A DNA stretch of 64,000 nucleotides from Hoyosella subflava DQS3-9A1 (GTDB lineage: Bacteria > Actinomycetota > Actinomycetes > Mycobacteriales > Mycobacteriaceae): contig NC_015564.1 of the NCBI RefSeq assembly GCF_000214175.1, positions 4,154,001-4,218,000 of the forward strand, written 5' to 3'. The translations under genes and the position numbers were made by a program. Position 1 is the first letter of the stretch. Each line of letters begins with the position of its first letter. The notes beneath the pieces are model-generated. The model did no database searches. It was given only the letters and a program-made list of their open reading frames with translations, and was not told the DNA's origin. This document shows, in pieces, positions 31,101 through 38,400 of the stretch.

Positions 31101-34100
31101 AGATCTGAGAGAAGGGGCGCCAACTGGTTCTCGTTGCCCGCGTCCACGAGATCGTTCAGTACATTTCCGAACTGACCAATAAACGTGGGATCCGTGATGT
31201 TCCCAAAGCCCGAGAGCACGTCGCCTACCTGGCCCACCACTGCGGGGTTCAGCGCAGACAAATCGTTTAGAACGTCGCTGATCTGACCGATGTCCGAGAA
31301 GTCGCCGGGAAGGATCTCCGTCACTGGGTTTGCATTGCCGGATAGCACATCCCCGATGTCGCTCGAGTTGGCGAAATCGCTGAGTACTGAGAGGTTTTCG
31401 AACACCGCACCAAGTTGTCCGATGTCTCCGACCTGTGCGACATCCTGGAGAAATGCCGCGAACTGGCCAATGTCACCAGTTTGCGCGACGTCCTGCAGTA
31501 CCGCACTTAGTTCACTGATGTTGAGGTTGTCGCTCAGCGCACTGAGGTCATTGAGGGACTCGCTGATCTGACCCACGTTCTCGAAGGATCCGATGCTGCT
31601 CAGCACATCCCCGATCTGGCCGATTGTGGCGTTGTCACCGACCGCAATCAGATCTGACAGCACATCGCTGACGTCGTTGGCATTGCCGAAGCTCGACAGT
31701 ACGTCGTTGATCTGGCCGACCACCGTCGGGTCAGAGATATTCGCAATGCCCGACAGAACATCACCAAGCTGGTTCGCGTTTCCTGCCTCCACGAAGTTGC
31801 TGAGCACGTCTCCGATCTGTCCGATATTGCTGATGTCGTTCAGCGCAGTGATGCTTTCGAAGACCGGGCTGAGCACGTTGAGATCACCCATCTGGCCGAG
31901 GGTGTCGACGAAGGCTCCAAGCTGGCTGATGTCGCCAGTCTGGGCAATGTCCTGCAGGACCGCGCCAATCTCACCGATATTGAAGCTGTCGCCAATCGTT
32001 CCGAAATTGCTGAGTAGGTCGCCGATCTGTCCGATATTGGTGAAGTCGCCCGCACCGGCAAGATTGGAGAGCACATCACCGATCTGACCAACATTCGCGA
32101 AATCGCTCGCATCAACCAGATCCGAAAGAACGTTGCCGATCTGTGTGTTGTCGAGATTCGCGATTCCGCTCAAGATGTCACCCACTTCACCGAGGACAAT
32201 GGGATCGGTGATTGTTGCAAGACCTGACAGGACATCTCCGATCTCATTGCCTGAGCCGAAACCGGAGAGAACATCACCGATCTGCCCAAGGACAGAGGGG
32301 TCGGAGACGTTCGCGATGCCGGATAGCACATCACCGAGCTGGTTTGCGTTGGCCAGCCCGCTCAAGACGTCACCGACCTCGTTCGCGTTGCCGATATTTG
32401 ACAGCACGTCACTGATCTGACCGACGTTGCTGATCTCATTCAGCGCAGACAGGTTTTCGAACACCGCGCTGATGCCCGCGATGTCCCCGACTTGCCCAAC
32501 ATCCTGAAGGAACGGTGCGAAGTCGCCCATTTGTGCGACATTCTGCAGGGTCGCGGCGAGCGACCCAATATTCAGGTTGTCGCTGATCGCATCGAAGTTC
32601 GAGAGGATATCCCCGACCTGACCGATGTTCGCCAAACCACCAAAGTTTGACAAGACGTCGCTGATTTCACCGATACCGTTGACATCACCGAAGGATCCCA
32701 ACCCACTCAGGATGTCGCCGAGCTGCCCGATCGAGTTCCCGTCACCGATGCCTGTAAGGCCAGATAGCACATCGCCCACTTCGTTGCCTGACGCCAGGCC
32801 CGAGAGGACGTCACCGACCTGACCGATCACAGTGGGGTCAGAAATGTTTGCGACACCCGATAGCACGTCGGTGATCGGCGCGACGATCGTTGGGTCCGAG
32901 ATGTTTCCGAATCCGGAAAGCACGTCACTGATATCGGTGATATTCCCGAAGTCACTTAGCGTTGAAATGTTCTCCAGTACCGGATTGAGAACGTTGAGGT
33001 CACCGTTTTGGGTGATGTTCTCAAAGAACGTGCCGACCTGGCTGATATCGCCCGTGTTCGCGAAGTCCTGAAGGACGCTACCGAGTGTGGTGACGGGCGC
33101 GAAGTCCCCGACGCCGACCAGGCCGGAAAGGATCTCGCTGAACTGGCCCACATTCTCGAGGTTGCCGAACCCACTCAGCACATCGCCGATCTGCCCAACA
33201 TTATCTGCGTTGGCGATGCCACTGAGGACATCTCCAATCTCGCCGATTGATACGAAATCTCCAGTCGTCAGACCGTTGAGCACGTCGCTGATGTCGTTGC
33301 CTCCGGCGAGACCTGTGAGAACATCACCGACCTGAGCGATGACAGCCGGATCCGAGATTCCCGTGAGTCCAGATAGCACATCACCGATCTGCCCGAAGTC
33401 ACCGGAGAGAACGTCACCGAACTGATTGCCGTTCAGAACGTCGCTGATCTGAGCGAGAGAAATGGCCGCGACATCGCCAATCTGACCGACGCCGTTGTCG
33501 CCGTTGGCAATGCCGCCGACCACGTCCCCAATCTCGTTACCACCGGCAATTCCACTGAGGACGTCTGTAATGGCGTTCCCGTTCGCGATATCGCTGAGCT
33601 GTGCGACGTTGCTCAGCACATCACCTATCACGTTGATGTCACCGATGTCCGCGAGATCGCTGAAAAAGGCCGTGAGCTGGCCGAAGTCGCCTGTCGTGAA
33701 TCCGGAGAGTACGTCTCCAATATCGCTGGATGGGTTGAGGATGTCGCTCAGCACAGACGGATCGGTGATGTTGGCGAAATCCTGCAGGGTGTTGCCGATT
33801 GCAGTGAGGTTGGCGGTGTCACCGAGGGTCGCGAGCTGCGAAAGGACATCTCCGATCTCACCGACGTTGCCGGAGAACAGATCACCATTCAGCACATCTG
33901 CGAACTGCCCGAGGTTTTCGATGTTTCCGATACCAATCAGAACATCGCCAAGCTGCCCAATCGCGGTGGGGTCCCCGATCTGGGCGAGGCCGGACAGAAC
34001 GTCCCCGAACTGGTTGCCCGCGAGAAGATCGCCGAGCTGATTCCAAGATCCGAGACCAGAAAGCGCTTCGCTGAAGTCGTTGATGATCGCGGGATCAGTG

Positions 34101-37100
34101 ATTTGGGCGAAGTTCGACAGTACGTCGCCGACCTCGCCCACGACGGTGTTGTCGGTAATATCTCCGAGCTGCGCGATGTTCGACAAGACGTCTCCCAAGG
34201 CCGCTGACGGATCACCGCTAGCGATGTTGCTCAGAACATCGCCGATAAGCGCGGCATCACTGATATTGGCGAAATCCTGCAACGCTGCACCGAGCGAACC
34301 AATCGTGGCGTTGTCACCAAATGAGCCGAGGTTCGACAGCACATCATTGAACAGGCCGAATCCGCTCAGAACGTCGCCGATCTCGCCAACGTTCGCGACG
34401 TCACCGAGGCTGACCAGGCTGTCGAAGACTTGGCCGATGGCCGTCAGATCCCCCACCTGGGCGATGTCCTGGAAGAACGCACCCACCTGGTTGAGTTCCG
34501 CGAGCCCGAGATCACCGAAATTGGAGATGTTGGAGAGCACATCGCCCGAAAGGATGTCACCAAACATTGCGGAAGGGTCGCCGATCGATGCGATGTCCTG
34601 CAGTGCGGCTCCGAGCGCACCGACGTTGAGGTTGTCGCTCACGGTCGCCAGGTTGGACAGCACATCCCCAACCTGGCCGATGCCGTTGCCGTCACCGATA
34701 CCGACAAGGTCCGAAAGGATATCGCCATTGTTTCCAGAAAGGAGATCACCGATACCGCTGAGGTTTTCCATGTTGCCGAAGCCCGATAGAACGTCACCGA
34801 TCTGCCCGAGAATCGTCGAGTCGGAGATGCTCGCGATGTCACCAAGGAACGTTGTGATCGGACCGAACTGAGCTGCGTTGCCCGACAAAATTTCAGCAAC
34901 GTCGGAGATGACGACTGGGTTGTTTGATGCCAGGCCGGAAAGGATGTCACCGAACTGGCCGATCAGCACAGGGTCATTGAGCGCGCCCAGATTCGAGAGA
35001 ATGTCACCTACCTGCGCGAAATCGCTGAAGTCGCTGAGCTGCGCAACGTTGCCGCTCAGTACGTCGCCAATCTGGGCAAGGTTCCCGCTGCCGATACCGG
35101 AAAGCACGTCACCGAACTGTGTGACACCATCGGCGTTTGCGATGTTGTTGAGGACATCCCCGCCCTGTGCGACGTTTCCGGACAGAATGTCACCGATGAC
35201 GCTCAGGTTGTTGACGTCACCCAATTGCGCAAGATTCTCAAAAAGAGGTCCGACGGCAGTGAAATCACCGGCACTGATCAGGTCAGACAGCAGCGAAGTA
35301 TCAGACAGGTTCGCGAAGTTCTGCAGGGCGTCACCAATCGCACCGATGCTTGCGATGTCACCAGCCGAGGCAAGATTCGAGAGGACATCGCCAACCTGGC
35401 CGATAGCTCCGACGTTGCCCGACAAGATGTCTCCCACTTGACCAATCACGGCGGGATCGCTGAACGCGGTGAAGCCAGAAAGCACATCGCCAACCTGACC
35501 GAGGACGACCGGGTCGAACTGTGCGAGATTCGACAGGACATCCCCGAACTGGTTTCCCGACAGAGCTTCACCGATCTGCGTGATCACGGTGTTGTCGGTG
35601 ACCTGGGCGAAGTTGGAGAGAATGTCGCCGACCTGCCCTACTGCTGCCGCGTCGTTCAGTGCGGTGATGCCTGAAAGCACGTCACCTACCTGGTTTCCTC
35701 CCGCGATACCTGAAATCACGTCGCCAACCTCATTTCCGGAAAGAACATCACCGATTTGACCAGCGAAATCACCAAGCTGGTTGTCTGATAGGAGATTCGT
35801 GACGACGTCAGATACGTTGCCGAAGTCGCCTGCGATGCCGGTGATGTCGCCGAGCTGGTTGCCGCTCAGGAGTTCACCGACCTGGCTGATCACGGTGGGG
35901 TCACTGATCAGCGCAATGTTGGAAAGAACATCAGTGAGCTCATTGCCGCTCGCGACATTCGTAAGGATCTCGTTGATCTGATTGAGCGCGGTGACATCGC
36001 CTGCGTCGATCAAGTCACTTAAGAGAGCGATGTTCTCGAACATCGGCGAGAGCACGCTGATGTCGCTGAGCTGTGCGATGTCCTGGAAGAAGCCCGCGAT
36101 CTGGCCGACATCTGTCAGGTTGCCGACGTTCGTGAAATCACCGATCTGACCGATAATCGTCGGGTCCGTGATGTTGGCGATGTTCTCTAGCGCGGAGCCG
36201 ATCGCGGTGAAGTTGGCGCCGTCACCGATCTGACCGATGTTGGAGAGCACGTCCCCAATCTGGTTGATCGCTGTGACGTCTCCGGTGAGGAGTTCACCCA
36301 CTCCTGATCCGTTTCCTATATTGCTGAGAACGTCACCGATGGCATTGAGGTTCTCAATGTTCCCGAAAGCCGTGAGCACATCGCCGATCTGTCCCAGGGC
36401 GCCCTCGTTGTTCAGACCGACGAGACCAGACAGCACATCACCGATCTGGCCGATGCCCGTGAAATCGTTCAGGACGTCCGTGAGCGTCGCGTTCAAGGTG
36501 TTGATGTCGCCGATGTTCGAGAGCACATCGACGAGGTCGTTGAAGGTGACGGTGGGGTCGAATACGCCTGTCAGCCCGTCGAGCACAGAGTTGAAGACGC
36601 TGAGGTCCCCGATCTGGGCGAACTGCTGAAGAACGTCGGCGACATTCGCGATATTGCTGATGTCGCCGATCTGGGAGAGACCAGACAGAATATTGCCGAT
36701 CTCGCCGATCCCGCTGAGGTCACCAGCGTTGGTGAGAATGTCCCCGATCACGGAGGATGGGTCGCCGACATTGACGAGGTTCGACAGAATGTCTCCGACC
36801 TGCCCGACATTCGTCAGATCACCGAAGTTGGCGAAATTCTGGAGGACCTGTCCGATATTTGTGACGTCCCCGATGCCAGAGACGTTCGACAAGAAGTCGC
36901 CAACGTTTACCAGGTTGCTGAGAACATCCGTATCTGTGAGGTTGACGTCCTGCACGATGCCGGTGATGTTCTGCAGAAGTGACGGGTCGATCGAGCCGAT
37001 CCCGGTGAGGTTCTGCAAGAAATCACCGACCTGCCCGATACCGGTCAGGTCGTTCAGGAACGCGATGTCCTGCAGGAAGTCACCGACGGGACCGATCCCT

Positions 37101-38113
37101 GTGACATCTCCGATATTGGCAAGACTGTTGATGATGTCGCCGATTGCGAGCGACTGATCGATAACACCGATGTTCGTGAGGTTCTGAACGAAGTTCCCGA
37201 TGTCGGTGAGGTCGCCGATCGACGGTGCGCTGATGAGATCGCCGAAGACGTTGTCGCTGAGCAGATTGACGGGAAGGATTTCGGAGAGAGTGATACCGGA
37301 CGTCAGGATGTCGGTGAGGATCGGGCCGGTCAGGTTACCGATATCGCCGAGGCTTATGTCACCAAGCCCAATGTCGCCCAGACTGATATCACCCAGACCG
37401 ATGTCGCCGATATTCCCGATGTCTCCGATGTTCGTCACCGGACCGGTGACGTCCCCGCCCCCACCGCCGGGCGGGTTGTTGATGATGATCGTCGTATCAC
37501 CACCACCGCCTCCGGGCGGGGTGGTGATGATGTTGTTGTTCGTGTTGTTGTTGACGTTGGTAACTGGCGCGGCAGTGCCCCCGCCGCCTCCGCCACCTCC
37601 ACCCGGCGCACCTGGGTTGATGACTGGAGCAATAACCGGCGCGATAACGGGCGCAATCACCGGATTGAAGACGACGTTGCCGCCTCCTGCTCCGCTTCCC
37701 CCACCAGGGGAAACAATCGTCGGACCTACGATTGTCGGACCCACCGTCGTCGGACCCACGATTGTGGGGCCGGTGGTGCTCGGCCCCACAATCGTGGGAG
37801 CGCCTTTCGCCAAAGACGGATGCCCCGGGCTAACCACGTTGACCAACTTGGTTATTCCGCCTGCTACAGCTTGGGATGCGCCCGACCAGCCTGCGGGACA
37901 GAGATGTCCCGACAACGCGCTTGGCGCTCCGGCGAAGCCACCGATCCCGCAGATCAGAGGTGCGATCGCATCGATATCAGCACGACAGAACGGAGCTATC
38001 CCATGCTGCTCGAGGAAGCACGCGGGATCAGCGAGGAACTGATCCCGCGCATCCCCGTCCCGAAGGAGCCAGAGGATCAATGCGACCAGCGGATTGCCTG
38101 CGGTAAGCGACAT
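25115..38113 (-). CDS. iniB: Giant IniB-like repeat protein, about 4332 residues
   Basis: The N-terminus (LVALILWLLRDGDARDQFLA, about 10-29) matches the start of mycobacterial IniB, which has LIDYILSLFRSEDAARSF. The middle and end do not align and are far longer; IniB is usually about 480 residues. Order: IniB head (1-95), a Pro/Gly/Asn linker with GPTIVGPT and VIAP repeats (about 100-225), about 2500 residues built on IGQVGDVLSN-like units of roughly 19-20 residues, a short PGLGDLPGLG stretch, about 1450 residues of Ala/Gly repeats such as GALAGSAGALGDVAG, and a Thr/Ser/Tyr-rich C-terminus ending near TDFIG. I see no signal peptide or membrane helix. The open frame runs to 38383, but the ATG at 38113 has GAGGG nine bases upstream and begins the conserved head. 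It leads the iniB-iniA-iniC order and is divergent from an Hsp70-like/iniR pair. Structural role inferred. Confidence 0.9.
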   Translation of the reverse strand: MSLTAGNPLVALILWLLRDGDARDQFLADPACFLEQHGIAPFCRADIDAIAPLICGIGGFAGAPSALSGHLCPAGWSGASQAVAGGITKLVNVVSPGHPSLAKGAPTIVGPSTTGPTIVGPTTVGPTIVGPTIVSPGGGSGAGGGNVVFNPVIAPVIAPVIAPVINPGAPGGGGGGGGGTAAPVTNVNNNTNNNIITTPPGGGGGDTTIIINNPPGGGGGDVTGPVTNIGDIGNIGDIGLGDISLGDIGLGDISLGDIGNLTGPILTDILTSGITLSEILPVNLLSDNVFGDLISAPSIGDLTDIGNFVQNLTNIGVIDQSLAIGDIINSLANIGDVTGIGPVGDFLQDIAFLNDLTGIGQVGDFLQNLTGIGSIDPSLLQNITGIVQDVNLTDTDVLSNLVNVGDFLSNVSGIGDVTNIGQVLQNFANFGDLTNVGQVGDILSNLVNVGDPSSVIGDILTNAGDLSGIGEIGNILSGLSQIGDISNIANVADVLQQFAQIGDLSVFNSVLDGLTGVFDPTVTFNDLVDVLSNIGDINTLNATLTDVLNDFTGIGQIGDVLSGLVGLNNEGALGQIGDVLTAFGNIENLNAIGDVLSNIGNGSGVGELLTGDVTAINQIGDVLSNIGQIGDGANFTAIGSALENIANITDPTIIGQIGDFTNVGNLTDVGQIAGFFQDIAQLSDISVLSPMFENIALLSDLIDAGDVTALNQINEILTNVASGNELTDVLSNIALISDPTVISQVGELLSGNQLGDITGIAGDFGNVSDVVTNLLSDNQLGDFAGQIGDVLSGNEVGDVISGIAGGNQVGDVLSGITALNDAAAVGQVGDILSNFAQVTDNTVITQIGEALSGNQFGDVLSNLAQFDPVVLGQVGDVLSGFTAFSDPAVIGQVGDILSGNVGAIGQVGDVLSNLASAGDIASIGAIGDALQNFANLSDTSLLSDLISAGDFTAVGPLFENLAQLGDVNNLSVIGDILSGNVAQGGDVLNNIANADGVTQFGDVLSGIGSGNLAQIGDVLSGNVAQLSDFSDFAQVGDILSNLGALNDPVLIGQFGDILSGLASNNPVVISDVAEILSGNAAQFGPITTFLGDIASISDSTILGQIGDVLSGFGNMENLSGIGDLLSGNNGDILSDLVGIGDGNGIGQVGDVLSNLATVSDNLNVGALGAALQDIASIGDPSAMFGDILSGDVLSNISNFGDLGLAELNQVGAFFQDIAQVGDLTAIGQVFDSLVSLGDVANVGEIGDVLSGFGLFNDVLSNLGSFGDNATIGSLGAALQDFANISDAALIGDVLSNIASGDPSAALGDVLSNIAQLGDITDNTVVGEVGDVLSNFAQITDPAIINDFSEALSGLGSWNQLGDLLAGNQFGDVLSGLAQIGDPTAIGQLGDVLIGIGNIENLGQFADVLNGDLFSGNVGEIGDVLSQLATLGDTANLTAIGNTLQDFANITDPSVLSDILNPSSDIGDVLSGFTTGDFGQLTAFFSDLADIGDINVIGDVLSNVAQLSDIANGNAITDVLSGIAGGNEIGDVVGGIANGDNGVGQIGDVAAISLAQISDVLNGNQFGDVLSGDFGQIGDVLSGLTGISDPAVIAQVGDVLTGLAGGNDISDVLNGLTTGDFVSIGEIGDVLSGIANADNVGQIGDVLSGFGNLENVGQFSEILSGLVGVGDFAPVTTLGSVLQDFANTGDISQVGTFFENITQNGDLNVLNPVLENISTLSDFGNITDISDVLSGFGNISDPTIVAPITDVLSGVANISDPTVIGQVGDVLSGLASGNEVGDVLSGLTGIGDGNSIGQLGDILSGLGSFGDVNGIGEISDVLSNFGGLANIGQVGDILSNFDAISDNLNIGSLAATLQNVAQMGDFAPFLQDVGQVGDIAGISAVFENLSALNEISNVGQISDVLSNIGNANEVGDVLSGLANANQLGDVLSGIANVSDPSVLGQIGDVLSGFGSGNEIGDVLSGLATITDPIVLGEVGDILSGIANLDNTQIGNVLSDLVDASDFANVGQIGDVLSNLAGAGDFTNIGQIGDLLSNFGTIGDSFNIGEIGAVLQDIAQTGDISQLGAFVDTLGQMGDLNVLSPVFESITALNDISNIGQIGDVLSNFVEAGNANQLGDVLSGIANISDPTVVGQINDVLSSFGNANDVSDVLSDLIAVGDNATIGQIGDVLSSIGSFENVGQISESLNDLSALSDNLNISELSAVLQDVAQTGDIGQFAAFLQDVAQVGDIGQLGAVFENLSVLSDFANSSDIGDVLSGNANPVTEILPGDFSDIGQISDVLNDLSALNPAVVGQVGDVLSGFGNITDPTFIGQFGNVLNDLVDAGNENQLAPLLSDLIEVGDVTNIGQFSDILNDLSALNPSDIGQVGDVLSGLSGIDAGDVSGIGDVLSGNAGQFGDVLSSLVALSDTVDIGNLGGALQDFANISDSTVLSDLFNGLAGGDPSAAIGDVLSGISAGDIGSITAFFDDLAQIGDFGDVSAVFDNISVLGDILSGNDIAGTISDIASGNAVFGQVGDFLNGVGTISDPSVIGEIGDVLSGLSAIGDPTIIGQFGDVLSGIVSGNQISDVLSGDFGQLGPISSVIGDLTGISDPTVIGQVGDVLSDLVDAGDITNIGQVGDLLSGNAGEIGDVLSNLAALSDTVDVGNLGATLQDFANISDPSVLNDVIDSVINVSGDPSVVIGDVLSGLSAGDIGSLTAFFEDLAQVGDFGNVTAVIENLATLGDFGNIGQIGDFIANIGEIPGLGDLPGLGDLPGLGNLPGLGELPDFSDVLDPSVIGDLTGGIGAVEFVGDISGSFSGAAEAVAGVAGAAAGAAEGAATAAGAVTGAFAAVGEAGGTLSGAFDGSAGAAAQAAGALSGGATALGDASGSLGGAFAGGAEALAGAAGGAAGAVSGAAGAAAGATGALAGTAGAASEVAGNLGGAFAGGAEAVGGAAGALAGSAGAVSDATGAVAGSAGAAGQTAGTVAGAAAAAAGGAAAAAAGLAAVAAGGAEAIGGFTGMGEALAGAAGDLAGSAGAVGGVTGALAGSAGALGEAAGAAGAAMQGGATAAGDVAGALAGSAGAVGDVAGTAAAGLAGGAGAVGDVAGSLAGSAGALGEAAGAASGALAGGAEALGGAAGAFSGALESGADAAAGAAGAFAGAAGAAGDVAGAVGSGLSGGAAAAGALAGSAGALGDVAGAVGGAATGGAGAVGDVAGALAGSASGLAGAAGGLTGAVEGGASAFGDAAGALAGSAGALGEAAGAATGAFAGGAQALGDAGTALAGSAGAVGDVAGALAGSAGAVGDVAGTLAGSAGALGEAAGAVGGAFAGGAEALGGAAGALAGSAGAVGDVAGTLAGSAAAFGDVAGAGAGALAGGAEALGGVAGGLAGSAGAVGDVAGGLAGSAGALGEAAGGFAGAFEGGAAALGDAAGGLAGVAGAAGEAGGALAGAAGAAGDVAGALAGSAGAAGDVAGALAGSAGALGEAGGALAGSAGALGGAAGAIAGAAEAGAGIGGELGDTAFGLGGALAGGADAAAGAAGALSGSAEALGGVAGGAAGAFAGGAEAVGGAAGALAGSAGALGGVAGGAAGAFAGGAEAVGGAAGALAGSAGALGGVAGGAAGAFAGGAEVVGGAAGALAGSAGAVGDVAGSAAGAFAGGAGALGEAGAGLAGSAGAVGDAAGAVAGSAGVVGDAAGALAGSAGAVGDAAGAFSGALAGGAEAIGGVAGAAAGSAGAVGDVAGALAGSAGVVGDAAGAAAGAFSGGAEALGGAAGALAGSAGAVGDVAGTLAGSAGALGETAGAFTGAFEGGAGAVGDAAGALAGSAEVLGDTAGAFSGALQGGAAAAGSTAAALAGSAGALGDAAGSVGGALSGGADALASTAGAAAGSAGALGGLAGALGGAFGGGAAALGGVAGAAGAGLEGGAGAAGGAAGALAGSAGALGETAGTLGGALAGGADAFGGATGALAGSAGALGDAAAAFSGALESGADAAGGLAGSAGVIGDVAGGLAGSAGALGDMAGAGGAALAGGAGAAAAAAGALAGSAGALGDVAGAAAGGAEAVGDVAGALAGTADAGGALAGSAGAIGDTAGAFTGAFQGGADALGGAGGALAGSAGAVGDAAGGFAGAVDGGAGIIGDAAGVFAGTAGGTAEAVGGVTGAVAGGADALGGAAGALSGSTAFLGDATAGIAGAGGGAAEAVGGAAGAVSGGAEALGGAAGAVSGTLDGAAGITGGLTTAPDSVSSTSFSDGTDGFGGVTGTVTDTVGAVTDYSTYSAPVTEYIAPLPDYTAPVTDTVTSGAETLGGTASGLTSGLTSGLSSGLSQTWDSGLTSAFDAPAGDSTDFIG
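25420..29780 (-). repeat. Ala/Gly-rich repeat region of giant IniB
   Basis: About 1450 codons of degenerate repeats using G, A, S, V, L, D and E only. The recurring unit is GALAGSAGAxGDVAG, alternating with GAFAGGAEALGGAAG. The register is regular enough that the opposite strand is also open for 1657 codons. It is unlike the upstream GDVLS region in composition, so the two blocks grew separately. Confidence 0.9.
27275..27515 (-). repeat. Near-identical 96-bp tandem repeat inside iniB
   Basis: The same 96-bp (32-codon) unit starts at 27275, 27371 and 27467. The second and third copies are identical for as long as the third lasts, and the first differs at one position in the part I compared (gcgaac against gcaaac). 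The unit encodes a GALAGSAGALGGVAGG-type block followed by AAGAFAGGAEAVGGAA. Identity at synonymous positions indicates recent duplication. Confidence 0.9.
29840..37440 (-). repeat. GDVLS-type solenoid repeat region of giant IniB
   Basis: About 2500 codons of units with the pattern (I/V)GQ(I/V)GDVLSxhxxhxDxxx, where h is hydrophobic, at a spacing of roughly 19-20 residues. A higher-order unit is visible too: blocks starting LGAxLQDFANISDPSVLSD and continuing through LTAFFxDLAQIGDF recur near 30000-30180, 30650-30870 and 33640-33800. Regular placement of Ile/Val/Leu and Asn/Asp/Gly would fit a solenoid fold such as a beta-helix. That is inference from spacing only. Confidence 0.9.
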
Positions 38114-38400
38114 TTCGTCGGCCCTCATTTCGTCCGTGAATGACAACAGCTCTCTGGGATTCGATTCCACATGCGATTCTTCGCCGTTCTCGCACGCGCA
38201 CCAACGGGGGCGATCCCTCGATCGACTTCGCCCAATTAGGGGGTGGGAAGTTAGGGGAAGCATCCCCATTAGGGGATTTGCCCGGTACTCTTGTCGTGTC
38301 CTGGACCACACCCGTGGAGTGCGCTGTGATGGTGGACGGGAACGTTGCCACTGCGGCGTGGGGTGCGTGCTAGAACGTCGCAAAACGAGAGGTGAGCGCC
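38114..38400. promoter_or_regulatory. Divergent iniB / Hsp70-like promoter region with TTAGGGG repeats
   Basis: This gap must hold both promoters. It contains three direct copies of TTAGGGG at 38236-38242, 38251-38257 and 38269-38275. The last is part of an inverted repeat, ATCCCC-ATTA-GGGGAT (38262-38277). The copies are 15 and 18 bp apart. They are candidate binding sites for the IniR-type regulator encoded downstream. I cannot place -35 and -10 boxes with confidence. Confidence 0.6.

Noticed and set aside
27275-37440. CRISPR-like regular repeats
   Set aside because: The repeats are in-frame coding units with variable third positions and no identical short repeat separated by unique spacers. 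No cas genes are present.
38114-38383. Extra 90 N-terminal codons on iniB
   Set aside because: The extension is Arg/Ser/Pro-rich and crosses the divergent promoter with its repeats. The ATG at 38113 has a ribosome-binding site and starts the conserved head.
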